Assembly (NCBI GenBank): GCA_965656605.1
Contig: CBFHLC010000007.1
Location: 1 to 61,111 of the forward strand
Direction of reading: 5' to 3'
From: Litorivicinus sp965656605
GTDB lineage: Bacteria > Pseudomonadota > Gammaproteobacteria > Pseudomonadales > Litorivicinaceae
Length of the DNA: 61,111 nt
The notes beneath the pieces are model-generated. The model was not told the DNA's origin and ran no database searches. It worked only from the letters and a program-made list of their open reading frames with translations. Numbering within the stretch: the stretch's first letter is position 1; each line of letters opens with the position of its first letter. A program made the position numbers and the translations under genes. Below are positions 24,998 to 33,879 of this stretch, one piece after another.

Positions 24998-25720
24998 ATG
25001 ACACGAAAACTGATCGGTAAAACGGCCTTGGTAACCGGCGCTGGGAAAGGACTGGGACGGGCGATTGCCTTGGCCTATGCCAATGAAGGTGCCGTAGTGT
25101 ATGCCATGGCGCGTACCGAGTCTGACCTCGCCTCGTTAGCCCACGAGCACGCAGGCATTCGTCCTCTGGTGGCCGACGTTTTAAGCGACAAAGCGCTCGA
25201 GCAAATACAGGCACTCGGGCCGCTGGATATCCTAATGAACAACGCCGGAACCAACCAGCCTGAGCCGATGGTTGAGGTCAGCGACGATGCGCTTGACCGG
25301 GTCATGGAATTGAACGTTCGCAGCGTGTTTCGGGTCACCCGCGAAGTGGTCAAGCAGATGCGCGATGGCGGCAGCGTGATTCACATGTCATCGCAAATGG
25401 CCCATGTCGGCAGCCCTGGGCGCACGGTCTATTGCATGACCAAGGCCGCCCTGGAGGGTTTAACTCGAGCCATGGCGGTGGAGCTGGGACCGCGCGGGAT
25501 TCGCACCAACACCCTATGCCCAACCTTTGTGATGACCCCCCTGACCGAAGGGTTCTTTAAAAATCCTGAATTTGCCGAGATGGTCGAACGAATGATTCCC
25601 TTGCCTGGATTGCCCTCTCCAGAGGACATCGCAGCGGCAGCGGTCTATTTAGCCTGTAATGACAGCCGGTATGTCACCGGCAGTGCATTAAAAATCGACG
25701 GCGGATGGACCGCTGGTTAA
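24998..25720 (+). CDS. Short-chain dehydrogenase/reductase (SDR)
   Basis: 240 residues of the classical SDR family. It has the cofactor loop TGAGKGLG (13-20), NNAG (81-84), a catalytic Ser at 131 or 132 (MSSQM) and YCMTK (Tyr145, Lys149). A preferred NAD or NADP cannot be decided surely; Arg39 after strand 2 hints at NADP. ATG 24998 with TTAGGA upstream is used rather than 24950. It diverges from the HisD-like operon, and alcohol oxidation at a neighbouring carbon would suit a joint pathway. Its stop overlaps that of fur by four bases. Confidence 0.9.
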   Translation: MTRKLIGKTALVTGAGKGLGRAIALAYANEGAVVYAMARTESDLASLAHEHAGIRPLVADVLSDKALEQIQALGPLDILMNNAGTNQPEPMVEVSDDALDRVMELNVRSVFRVTREVVKQMRDGGSVIHMSSQMAHVGSPGRTVYCMTKAALEGLTRAMAVELGPRGIRTNTLCPTFVMTPLTEGFFKNPEFAEMVERMIPLPGLPSPEDIAAAAVYLACNDSRYVTGSALKIDGGWTAG

Positions 25721-26133
25721 GCCTGACAGTCCTTGCACAATCCGTAGATCACATGGACGTGATCACTGACCTCAAATCCATGCGCGGCAGCGATGGCATG
25801 TTGGCGCTCTTCAATGACGTCATCAACGTACTCGGTCACGCCGCCGCACTTGGTGCACACCATATGATCGTGGTGCTCATCATCCGCCAGCTCAAACACC
25901 GAGGTATTGCCCTCAAAGGTGTGTCGCTGAACCAATCCAGCCGCTTCGAACTGGGTTAATACTCGATAAACGGTTGCCAGAGATGCGTCTGCACCCTCAG
26001 ATTTTAAGTCGCTCCAGATATCCTCAGCGCTCAAGTGGCGGTCCTTGGCAGACTCCAAATGCTCGAGCACCTGAATCCGGGGGCCGGTGACCTTAAGGCC
26101 TGCGTTTTTAAGCTCGTCGCGAATACCTGACAA
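25717..26133 (-). CDS. fur: Ferric uptake regulator
   Basis: Fe(II)-dependent repressor of iron uptake genes. 138 residues with the winged helix (LKVTGPRIQVLEHL, DASLATVYRVLTQF) and the metal sites HHDHMVCTKCG and HVHVIYGLCKDC. The start is TTG at 26133 with GGAG nine bases upstream; the next residues align with other Fur proteins, so this start is likely. It diverges from bamE with only 13 bases between start codons, so promoters must reach into coding DNA. The stop overlaps the SDR stop by four bases. Confidence 0.96.
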   Translation of the reverse strand: MSGIRDELKNAGLKVTGPRIQVLEHLESAKDRHLSAEDIWSDLKSEGADASLATVYRVLTQFEAAGLVQRHTFEGNTSVFELADDEHHDHMVCTKCGGVTEYVDDVIEERQHAIAAAHGFEVSDHVHVIYGLCKDCQA

Positions 26134-26146
26134 GGGGTGAGTCTCC

Positions 26147-26494
26147 GTGTTAAAACGTCGTCACCTTAACAACTGGATCCCTGACGTGCCAAAACTTTTA
26201 CCTGCTTTGTTCCTCACCTTACTGGCTGGCTGCTCGAGTTTTCCCGGTGTTTATAAAATCCCCGTCGAGCAGGGCAACCAGCTGTCTGAGCAGGATGTTG
26301 CGTCAGTCGAGGTCGGCATGACTCGTGAGCAGGTACGGTTTTTGATCGGCACCCCAGTGCTAGTAAACCGCTTGGAAAACGACCGTTGGATTTACGCCCG
26401 TCGCCAGACGGTGGGTGATGAGCTGCGCGAGCAACGCAAGCTTGAGATTCGCTTCGCCGATGGCCGGGTTAGCTCGATCACACAAACTCCGTGA
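26147..26494 (+). CDS. bamE: Outer-membrane assembly lipoprotein BamE
   Basis: Small lipoprotein of the BAM complex. 115 residues with lipobox LLAGC, then YKIPVEQGN and the BamE core VEVGMTREQVRFLIGTP, ending in the YARRQ...FADGRV strand region. The GTG at 26147 has GGTGAG upstream; GTG at 26186 would give a shorter, well-formed signal peptide (VPKLLPALFLTLLAGC) and remains possible. The fur/bamE (omlA) divergence is common in gammaproteobacteria. Its stop overlaps the ABC exporter start (GTGA). Confidence 0.94.
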   Translation: MLKRRHLNNWIPDVPKLLPALFLTLLAGCSSFPGVYKIPVEQGNQLSEQDVASVEVGMTREQVRFLIGTPVLVNRLENDRWIYARRQTVGDELREQRKLEIRFADGRVSSITQTP

Positions 26495-28206
26495 GCCCCC
26501 TTCGGCTGGTTTGGACTCAGCTCAGCCGTTACCGCCCCCAGATTGCACTGGCCTGCGCGGCACTGTTAGTCACCGCTGCGGTCACCCTAGGGCTAGGTCA
26601 AGGCATTCGATGGATCGTCGACCGGGGACTGGCCGCAGACAGCCTTGGGGATCTAAAAAGCGGACTGATCGCCCTGATGGGCATTTCGGTGGTGATGGCC
26701 GTCGGCACCTTTGTCCGTTTTTACATGATGTCGTGGCTGGGCGAGCGCATCAGTGCAGATTTGCGCGGCCAGGCCTTTCAGAAATTAATCGCCCAAGAGC
26801 CCAGCTACTTCGACCAGAATCTGTCTGGCGAAATCATGAGCCGGATCACGGCAGACACGACCATTTTGCAAAGCCTGATTGGCTCATCGATCTCGATGGC
26901 ACTGCGCAACTCGCTGATGAGTGCCGGTGGTCTGGTCATGATGCTGGCGACCAGTCCACGCTTAACCGGCCTGATTCTAATCACAGTGCCCTGTGTGCTG
27001 GCGCCCATTTTAATTCTAGGCAGGCGAGTCCGCAGGCTATCGCGCGAGTCCCAAGACAGCCTCGCGAGCGTCGGTCAAAACGCCGGTGAAGCGATCCAAG
27101 AGATCAAAACCGTTCAAGCCTTCGGTCAGGTCACTCGAATACAACACCGTTTTGAGGACTTCGTCGAAGAGGCATTTAACACGGCGCGGCGACGGATCTT
27201 TCAGCGCAGCTTGCTCATCGCAGCGGTCATTATCCTGGTGTTCAGCGCGCTGTCGATTATGTTGTGGGTCGGTGGATCGGATGTCGTCGCAGGACGCCTA
27301 TCGCCAGGCGATCTGTCAGCCTTTGTGTTTTACGCGCTTTTGGTGGCCATGGGGGCGGCCACCCTAGCCGAGGTCACCAGTGAGGTGCAGCGGGCAGCGG
27401 GCGCGACTGAACGGCTGGCCGAGTTTATCAATCTGACACCCTCACACGATTTTGGCGAGGAATCTGTGGCCAGTGAGGGGGCAGACATCGCCTTTGATCA
27501 TGTTCATTTCGCCTACCCCGCGCGGCCTGACATCCCTGTCCTAAACGGGCTATCGGTCACGCTAAAAGCCGGCCAAACCACTGCCATTGTCGGGACGTCG
27601 GGTGCAGGAAAATCGACGTTGTTCGATTTGATGTTGCGCTTTCGACTGCCTGACCAAGGACAAATCAGTCTGGGTGGCGTGGCCCTGAATGACATCAAGG
27701 AATCTGAGCTTCGCGACACCCTGACCGTCGTTCCGCAGCAACCCAGCCTGTTTAGCGACTCAATCTACGACAACATCGCCTTTGGGGTTCCGGATGCTGA
27801 CCTTGGCGCTGTGGCGAAGGCCGCGCGCCAAGCCGGAGCTGATGAATTCATTACGTCGTTACCTCAGGGTTATCAGACCCGAGTGGGAGAGCGTGGCGTT
27901 CAGCTAAGTGGCGGGCAACGCCAGCGGATCGCGATTGCCCGAGCGCTACTCAAAAACAGCACGTGGTTACTGCTGGACGAGGCGACCAGCGCGTTGGATA
28001 GTCACAGCGAAACCCATGTTTTAAGAACCTTGGCACAGCTAGATAGACGGGTGTCATGCGTGGTGATTGCACATCGCATTAGCACCATCGAATCCGCCGA
28101 CCAAATTCTGGTGTTAGATCAAGGGCAACTCATCGATCAGGGGACCCATTCTGAGCTGTTGGCCCGCTGTGCGGCCTATCAAAAACTCCAACCCAGTCTG
28201 GCTTAG
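26491..28206 (+). CDS. ABC exporter, fused membrane and ATPase domains (MsbA/ABCB-like)
   Basis: 571 residues: six membrane helices (about 15-300) and an ATPase domain with Walker A GTSGAGKST, signature LSGGQRQRIAIARALL and Walker B LLLDEATSALD. It is a half transporter that would act as a homodimer in the inner membrane. ABCB-type proteins move lipids, peptides or drugs; this one lacks a clear label, and msbA itself would normally neighbour lpxK, absent here. GTG start overlaps the bamE stop by four bases, an unusual pairing that could hint at an envelope role. Its stop overlaps the convergent binding-protein gene. Confidence 0.88.
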   Translation: MSPLRLVWTQLSRYRPQIALACAALLVTAAVTLGLGQGIRWIVDRGLAADSLGDLKSGLIALMGISVVMAVGTFVRFYMMSWLGERISADLRGQAFQKLIAQEPSYFDQNLSGEIMSRITADTTILQSLIGSSISMALRNSLMSAGGLVMMLATSPRLTGLILITVPCVLAPILILGRRVRRLSRESQDSLASVGQNAGEAIQEIKTVQAFGQVTRIQHRFEDFVEEAFNTARRRIFQRSLLIAAVIILVFSALSIMLWVGGSDVVAGRLSPGDLSAFVFYALLVAMGAATLAEVTSEVQRAAGATERLAEFINLTPSHDFGEESVASEGADIAFDHVHFAYPARPDIPVLNGLSVTLKAGQTTAIVGTSGAGKSTLFDLMLRFRLPDQGQISLGGVALNDIKESELRDTLTVVPQQPSLFSDSIYDNIAFGVPDADLGAVAKAARQAGADEFITSLPQGYQTRVGERGVQLSGGQRQRIAIARALLKNSTWLLLDEATSALDSHSETHVLRTLAQLDRRVSCVVIAHRISTIESADQILVLDQGQLIDQGTHSELLARCAAYQKLQPSLA

Positions 28207-29144
28207 TTGAGTTGATCTAAGATCGCTTGGCGTGGGCCCTCGTCAAGCCAGGCGTGCCACTCATCACGGGTGGCTAGGTATTCCACCACGACCTCTTCGA
28301 ACGACAAACCACGTTCCAGATCGGCAAACATTTGTTTGAGGCTAGCTGCTGACAGACGCCGCTTCGCGAAATACTGCGCTTTGAGTGGATGTCGCTCCAG
28401 CCACTCCCGTTGGCCGGCACTGACCACTCGACTAGGCGGAGGGGCTATAATTTTGGGGTCGGGGCAGCTCGGATTTTGATAGCACGCCTGATAGTGCTCA
28501 GGATCATGCTCTCGCCCCGATCGTAAACGCACCAGATCGTACTTCGATAACTCAGACGCTGGGCCAATTGCCCAGCCCAGCCATGGGCGATCCGAACCCA
28601 TCGCCTCCTCAAGTTGCTTGACCCAATCCGCCCGCCCCGCGGGCTCAACCGAATACCACCCGTTCGCCTGAATGTTGAGAGCACGCGACCACTGGCGAAT
28701 CGGTGTCTGACAACTCCACCCCGCCGCGCAACCGTACAGGGGCATCGGATTCTCCAGATCCGACAGCGCTATTAACGCTTGCTCTAGACTGGATACGCTT
28801 GGGTTGGCCGCCAGCCATTCTGCGCTGACGTAAAAACCAGCCCCGGCACTATCAAATGGTGAGTCGTTGGCCACCCTCCATTCATCGCTGGGCTCAGTTT
28901 GACCGCTATCAATCCAAAACTCAGGCACCCAGACCGATTCAGACTCATCCAGACGCACAGCGGCCGATCGAGTCGTTCCGGTCACTACCTCGACCTGACA
29001 CTCAAAGCCCTGGGTCAGCACATGGTAATCCAGTGCAGCCAAGAGCTGCGCCGAGCTCCAATTCAGCACCATGAGTTGAATATTCGAGCAGGCCCACACC
29101 GGACCAGCAATGGCCGCAAGCGCCGCCAGACCCCATCGTCTCAC
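28203..29144 (-). CDS. OpuAC/ProX-like glycine-betaine-type substrate-binding protein, orphan
   Basis: 313 residues with a signal peptide (VRRWGLAALAAIAGPVWA) if the GTG at 29144 is used; an ATG at 29192 adds 16 residues before it and fits less well. LNWSSAQLLAALDYHVL and VPEFW(I)DSG are marks of OpuAC quaternary-amine binding proteins, and aromatic residues for cation binding are plentiful. Cys pairs (CAAGWSC, CYQNPSC) suggest disulfides. No permease or ATPase of the ProU/OpuA type lies alongside, so it either serves a distant transporter or acts in sensing. Confidence 0.82.
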   Translation of the reverse strand: MRRWGLAALAAIAGPVWACSNIQLMVLNWSSAQLLAALDYHVLTQGFECQVEVVTGTTRSAAVRLDESESVWVPEFWIDSGQTEPSDEWRVANDSPFDSAGAGFYVSAEWLAANPSVSSLEQALIALSDLENPMPLYGCAAGWSCQTPIRQWSRALNIQANGWYSVEPAGRADWVKQLEEAMGSDRPWLGWAIGPASELSKYDLVRLRSGREHDPEHYQACYQNPSCPDPKIIAPPPSRVVSAGQREWLERHPLKAQYFAKRRLSAASLKQMFADLERGLSFEEVVVEYLATRDEWHAWLDEGPRQAILDQLN

Positions 29145-29215
29145 TAGACATTCCCCAATCGAGACATAAGGATAGCGCGACAAAATCAGCATGCCGACAA
29201 GGCTCTAGGACCACG

Positions 29216-29680
29216 ATGATTTACTACTTTGCGTTTGGCTCGAACATGAACATTGAGCGTTTGGACACCGCGCGCCTACGACCGGAGGGGCTGGCGGTCA
29301 TCGAAGTCATTGGCGGACGTCTGGATGATTGGCGCGTCGGCTTTGACAAGCTAGCCGACGATTTGATGCCCGGCGGGGTGACTAACATACAGCCCGCCGC
29401 GGGCGACGCGGTTTACGGCACTTTGAATTTAATGGAGCCCCGGGGCCTTGAGGTGCTAGACATCTACGAGGAAGTAGCCAGCAACATGTATCAGCGCATT
29501 GACGTGCGCTGCCAGCGCGCTGACGGCGACTGGGTCGATGCGGTTGCCTATCAGGCACAGCCACCCTACCACGACAATGCGCTGCCCTGTCGCGACTACT
29601 TAAATCATCTTCTCAAGGGCGAGCCACATCTACCCGCAGAGTATTTTGCGCGCCTGGCTAGCTGGCCGACCTGCGACTGA
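29216..29680 (+). CDS. Gamma-glutamylcyclotransferase-like protein
   Basis: 154 residues with the glycine-rich start YYFAFGSNMN that forms the substrate loop of the GGCT/AIG2 fold, followed by YGTLNLMEPRGLEVLDIYE with the likely catalytic Glu. Such enzymes release 5-oxoproline from gamma-glutamyl peptides or amines. ATG 29216 is near the divergent OpuAC-like gene. Its last 23 bases overlap the 3' end of pdxA. Substrate unproven. Confidence 0.87.
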   Translation: MIYYFAFGSNMNIERLDTARLRPEGLAVIEVIGGRLDDWRVGFDKLADDLMPGGVTNIQPAAGDAVYGTLNLMEPRGLEVLDIYEEVASNMYQRIDVRCQRADGDWVDAVAYQAQPPYHDNALPCRDYLNHLLKGEPHLPAEYFARLASWPTCD

Positions 29681-30611
29681 GGATGCTCAGTGCCTGCTGA
29701 AAGGCATATTCAAGCGCCTCACAGCTGGCTACGCCCTGGCCTGCGATATCATACGCGCTGCCGTGGTCCGGACTGGTTCGGACAAAATCTAAACCGGCCG
29801 TGAAATTCACCCCGCGCTCGACCCCCAGGTATTTCACGGGAATTAGGCCTTGATCATGCGTCATGGCAAGGACTAGATCGAACTCACCTTGGCGAGCTCG
29901 CATAAAGACCGTATCACCGGCGTAGGGACCACTGATCCCTGGATGGCCGACCGCTTTAATGGCCGGAATAATATGATGGATTTCTTCATCGCCGAACAAG
30001 CCACCCTCGCCCGCATGCGGATTCAACCCAGCCACCGCGATCCTGGGATTGGGGTAACCCAAATCATGCGCCGCTCTGAGTGCTAACGGCAGTGCTTTAG
30101 TGACCGCACCTGCACGGATTTGCTCAACCGCTTGGGCCATTGAGCAATGCACGGTTGCTAGCGCCACTGCAATATCGTCGTTGGCCAAGATCATAATGAC
30201 CTCGCGCTGATTGCGCGCGGCCAAGTATTCGGTATGGCCGGGGTAGTCGATGCCTGCCGCACTCCATGCGGCTTTGGTAATCGGCGCAGTTACAACGCCA
30301 TCAATCCGAGCGGCCAAGGCATCGTCAACGGCACGGCCCAGCGCATCAAAGCTGGCTTGGCCACAGTAGGCATCGACCTGACCCATCGGAATCGGGTCGG
30401 ATAGCTGTGAACAGGCGATCACTTGCATTTGATTGGGCAAATCCGGCGCAAGATCGCAACCGACCTTGAGATACGGTGCCCAGCGCTGGGCCGCAGCGCG
30501 CAGGATTTGCTCATCGCCATAAGCTACGCGAGCACCGGGCAAGCTGGACCACGCTTTGACTAGGGTTTCTGGTCCAATCCCGGCAGGATCCCCCATCGTG
30601 ACGCCCAGCAT
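29658..30611 (-). CDS. pdxA: 4-hydroxythreonine-4-phosphate dehydrogenase
   Basis: NAD-dependent step in DXP-type pyridoxal phosphate synthesis. 317 residues opening LGVTMGDPAGIGPE, with GVVTAPITKAAW, the metal-site region PGHTEYLAA, and C-terminal GLNPHAGEGGLFGDEE and AMTHDQGLIPVKYLG. ATG 30611 overlaps the upstream ABC gene stop by one base (TGATG), so it is chosen over the 13-residue longer start. A PdxA2-type catabolic homologue is possible but the closeness to true PdxA seems good. ksgA and surA, its usual partners, are not here. Confidence 0.93.
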   Translation of the reverse strand: MLGVTMGDPAGIGPETLVKAWSSLPGARVAYGDEQILRAAAQRWAPYLKVGCDLAPDLPNQMQVIACSQLSDPIPMGQVDAYCGQASFDALGRAVDDALAARIDGVVTAPITKAAWSAAGIDYPGHTEYLAARNQREVIMILANDDIAVALATVHCSMAQAVEQIRAGAVTKALPLALRAAHDLGYPNPRIAVAGLNPHAGEGGLFGDEEIHHIIPAIKAVGHPGISGPYAGDTVFMRARQGEFDLVLAMTHDQGLIPVKYLGVERGVNFTAGLDFVRTSPDHGSAYDIAGQGVASCEALEYAFQQALSILSRRSAS

Positions 30612-32440
30612 CAGTCTAGGCCCAGAAACCCGCCGGTTTGGTGTTCCCACAACCGCGCGTAGATTCCGTTTTGTGCCAGCAATTCAGCATGACTGCCCTG
30701 CTCGACGATCTGCCCCTGATCCAATACGACAAGACGATCCAACGCTGCGATGGTTGAAAGGCGGTGTGCAATGGCGATGACGGTTTTGTTATCCATTAGC
30801 TTGAGCAAGCTCTTTTGAATGGCGGCCTCGACCTCGGAGTCCAGCGCACTGGTGGCCTCGTCCAGCACCAAGATCGGCGCATTCTTCAACATCACGCGGG
30901 CAATCGCGATCCGCTGACGCTGTCCGCCGGAGAGCTTTACGCCTCGCTCACCGACCATTGCGTCGTAGCCGCTATTGCCGTAGGGGTCGGTCAATTCAAG
31001 AATAAATTCATGGGCCTCGGCCTCTTTAGCGGCACGAATCATGTCTTCATCACTGGCATCGGGACTGCCGTACAGCAAATTCTCGCGAATCGAGCGATGC
31101 AACAATGACGTGTCTTGCGTCACCATCCCGATATTCGCGCGCAGGCTTTCCTGAGTCACTCCCTGAACCGGCGCACCGTCGATCCGCACCACGCCGCTTT
31201 CCACGTCATAAAAACGCAATAACAGATTAACCAGCGTGGACTTACCTGCGCCCGAGCGCCCCACCAAACCGACTTTCTCGCCGGGTTTAATGTCTAAATT
31301 AAAGTCTTCCAGAACGCCCTCGCCCTTGCCGTAATGGAATCGGACCTGGTCGAATTCGATGCGTCCATTAGGAACCTGTAAGGCGCCAGCACCCGCCACG
31401 TCGGTAATCGACTGAGGCTGACTCAGAGTGGCGGCACCGTCCGCCACCATGCCGATATTTTCAAACAGCTGGCTGACTTCCCACATGATCCATTGAGCAA
31501 GGCCGTTTAAGCGAAGCGCCATGGCGACCGCAATCGCGATCGCACCGACCGTGACTTGGTCCAGTGTCCACAGATAAATACTCAGCACCGCGACACTGAA
31601 CACCAATATATAAATCAATAAGTTAATGCTGGAGTTTAAACCTGTTGCATAACGCATTTGGCGATAAACCGTATCCAAAAAACCGCCCATCGCATCCTTG
31701 GCGTAAGTGCTCTCGCGCTGGGAATGGCTGAACAGTTTGACGGTCGCGATGTTGGTGTAACTGTCGACAATCCGACCCGTCATCATCGAGCGCGCATCGG
31801 CTTGATCCATGCTGGCGCTTTTCAGGCGCGGCAAGTAGTGACGCAGCGTCAATGCATAAAAGCCCAGCCATACCAACATCGGAGCCATCAGCCAAGGGTC
31901 GCTTTGCCCGACAAAAAAGACCATTGAAAAGAAGAACACCGTGACATACACCATCACGTCCAACAGCTTCATCACGGCTTCACGGACGCTGAGCGCGGTC
32001 TGCATCATTTTTGTCGCGATCCGGCCTGCGAATTCGTCCTGATAGAAATTCATCGACTGGCCCAGCAAATAGCGGTGAGCATTCCATCGAATACTCATCG
32101 GGTAGTTACCTAACAAGGTCTGATGCATCAGGGTCGAGCGTAAAAAGATTAGAGCCGGCAAAACCACGACGACAAAAAAGGCAAAGCCCATTAACTCGGC
32201 TCGACGTTGCTCGAACAACGTGGCTGGATCTTGGTCAACCAGCCAATCAACCAGTTGGCCGAGCATGAAAAACAGTGCGGCTTCAAAGAATGCCACCACA
32301 GCACTCAGGCCGGACAGCATTAACAGATAGGGTTCCATCCCGCGGGTGTAATATCGACAAAACGCGACCAACCCTTTGGGCGGCTGGGTCGGTTCTGGCG
32401 CAGGAAAAGCTTGAGTCAGTGACTCAAAAAAACGGAACAT
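30611..32440 (-). CDS. ABC exporter, fused membrane and ATPase domains
   Basis: 609 residues. An N-terminal cytoplasmic arm leads to six membrane helices (about 35-320), then an ATPase with Walker A GRSGAGKST, LSGGQRQRIAIARVML and LVLDEATSALD. This is the larger ABCB-type exporter seen next to housekeeping genes in many marine gammaproteobacteria; substrate unknown. ATG 32440 lies 41 bases after the LysE-family stop. The stop overlaps the pdxA start by one base, so pdxA translation is probably coupled to it. Confidence 0.88.
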   Translation of the reverse strand: MFRFFESLTQAFPAPEPTQPPKGLVAFCRYYTRGMEPYLLMLSGLSAVVAFFEAALFFMLGQLVDWLVDQDPATLFEQRRAELMGFAFFVVVVLPALIFLRSTLMHQTLLGNYPMSIRWNAHRYLLGQSMNFYQDEFAGRIATKMMQTALSVREAVMKLLDVMVYVTVFFFSMVFFVGQSDPWLMAPMLVWLGFYALTLRHYLPRLKSASMDQADARSMMTGRIVDSYTNIATVKLFSHSQRESTYAKDAMGGFLDTVYRQMRYATGLNSSINLLIYILVFSVAVLSIYLWTLDQVTVGAIAIAVAMALRLNGLAQWIMWEVSQLFENIGMVADGAATLSQPQSITDVAGAGALQVPNGRIEFDQVRFHYGKGEGVLEDFNLDIKPGEKVGLVGRSGAGKSTLVNLLLRFYDVESGVVRIDGAPVQGVTQESLRANIGMVTQDTSLLHRSIRENLLYGSPDASDEDMIRAAKEAEAHEFILELTDPYGNSGYDAMVGERGVKLSGGQRQRIAIARVMLKNAPILVLDEATSALDSEVEAAIQKSLLKLMDNKTVIAIAHRLSTIAALDRLVVLDQGQIVEQGSHAELLAQNGIYARLWEHQTGGFLGLD

Positions 32441-32481
32441 CAGGAACTCCCAAAATTGAGCGCAAATCCTAGCAGGAAGGA

Positions 32482-33099
32482 CTACTCAAACCATAACCAA
32501 ATACCGACCCCAACCATCAAGGTGCCGGCCAATCGATTAATCAGTCGAACATTGCCCGATCGACTCAAAAAGCTGGCCAACAATCGACCACCGGCGGCAT
32601 ACAACAGCAAGCTGGCGAACTCGAGCGTCAAAATAATCGCAACCAAGATGCTCAACTGCCCCGGCAAGGGTCGGGTCGCATCAATAAAGGGTGGCAACAA
32701 CGCCATAAAAAACGCCCAGCCCTTGGGGTTGGCCACTGCCGTGATAAAACCCTGAGTCATCAGATCGCGAACATTGAGCGCCGGGGCTGTGCCTGGCTCG
32801 GGCACTGCGAGCGAGCCTCGCGAGCGCCACATCTGAATGCCCAAATAGGCAAGATACCCACCACCCAACAACTTGAACCAAAAAAAGCCCTGCGGGTAGG
32901 CCAACAAAATGGCGGATACACCCAAGACCGATAGGCAGGCGACCAGTCCAACCCCCACTAGCTCGCCGATCATCATGGGTAACGCTCCACGCACCCCGTA
33001 GCTCATGCCGAGAGACAGAGATAGCATCATGCACATACCCGGTGTGACCGAGACAAACGCAAAGGTGGGCAGAAATACGAAGAGCGTCGATAGATTCAT
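32482..33099 (-). CDS. LysE/RhtB-family amino-acid exporter
   Basis: 205 residues with six hydrophobic helices. The family motif TPGMCMMLSLSLGMSYG lies near residues 19-35, and ANPKGWAFFMALLPPFI in the middle. Members export basic amino acids, homoserine or threonine; the cargo here is unknown. ATG 33099, 18 bases after the DUF4198 gene stop on the same strand. Confidence 0.9.
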   Translation of the reverse strand: MNLSTLFVFLPTFAFVSVTPGMCMMLSLSLGMSYGVRGALPMMIGELVGVGLVACLSVLGVSAILLAYPQGFFWFKLLGGGYLAYLGIQMWRSRGSLAVPEPGTAPALNVRDLMTQGFITAVANPKGWAFFMALLPPFIDATRPLPGQLSILVAIILTLEFASLLLYAAGGRLLASFLSRSGNVRLINRLAGTLMVGVGIWLWFE

Positions 33100-33117
33100 G
33101 CCGGCGTTTTATCACGC

Positions 33118-33843
33118 TCAGGGCACAGTGACTAACTCCTGAGCGATGTAAGTGCTGGCCCAATGGCTATGCCAGCTAGCCTCGCCCTCGACAATCGGCT
33201 CGATCACCACAGCATCCAGCAACATCGCCTGATCTATTTGGGGCAATGGGATGCGTCCACTGGCGTCTGTTGTTAGGCGTTGGACCTGATCAGCGATGTA
33301 CAGGTGGACTCGATGATTTGGCAGGGGCTGTTCCTGCCAGAGCAGTTGAGCCGAGGCGCGATCACGGGCGACCACAAACTCAATCATCAGCTGATCCGAC
33401 TGATCTTGAGCCACTAGCAACTTGGCGTAGCGTGTATAGAGCTCAACGATTCGACCGGCCAGGTTTCGCTGCTGATGACGGGCTAACAAATCCGGATAGC
33501 CTTTGTGCTCGCCAAAACTCTGGAATTTTTCTGGCTGGTTGTAGCGCAGCGTTTCAGGTTCGCTCTGATAGATCAGTCGATCCAATCCGGATGCGTCATC
33601 AATAGTAATAGCCGGCAAATCTCCAAATCGTCCGGTTATCGCCTGACGTTGCGGCCCGCGGATAGTCTCTGCACGCGCCACACTGGGGGGAATCCAAACC
33701 CCTTTGGCCCCTCGAAAGTTTTGACCCACTATAATGTCGACCTGCAAGGGCTGTAGGTCCGCCTTGGCCGGCTGCAACCACATCTCATGGGCCTGCGCCG
33801 TAAGCGAGAGAAACAACAGTAGTATTGGAATCGCAGTGCGCAT
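33118..33843 (-). CDS. Periplasmic DUF4198 protein, metal-uptake-associated family
   Basis: 241 residues with a signal peptide (ILLLFLSLTAQA) and the DUF4198 opening AHEMWLQPAKADLQ followed by VDIIVGQNFRGAKG. The His after the cleavage site could bind a metal. Related proteins occur with nickel/cobalt transport systems. ATG 33843 gives a normal signal peptide and is preferred to the start six codons upstream. It diverges, 36 bases away, from a HupE/UreJ permease with a similar mature start (AHEINP), so both may serve the same metal. Confidence 0.83.
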   Translation of the reverse strand: MRTAIPILLLFLSLTAQAHEMWLQPAKADLQPLQVDIIVGQNFRGAKGVWIPPSVARAETIRGPQRQAITGRFGDLPAITIDDASGLDRLIYQSEPETLRYNQPEKFQSFGEHKGYPDLLARHQQRNLAGRIVELYTRYAKLLVAQDQSDQLMIEFVVARDRASAQLLWQEQPLPNHRVHLYIADQVQRLTTDASGRIPLPQIDQAMLLDAVVIEPIVEGEASWHSHWASTYIAQELVTVP

Positions 33844-33879
33844 CACGGATACTCGCAACAAAATTACAGAGCCCCCACG

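Noticed and set aside
20029..25720. A complete DHPS or sulfolactate pathway
   Set aside because: Only the HisD-like gene fits; HpsO/HpsP pair, sulfolactate lyase and sulfonate transporter are not visible, so the substrate was left open.
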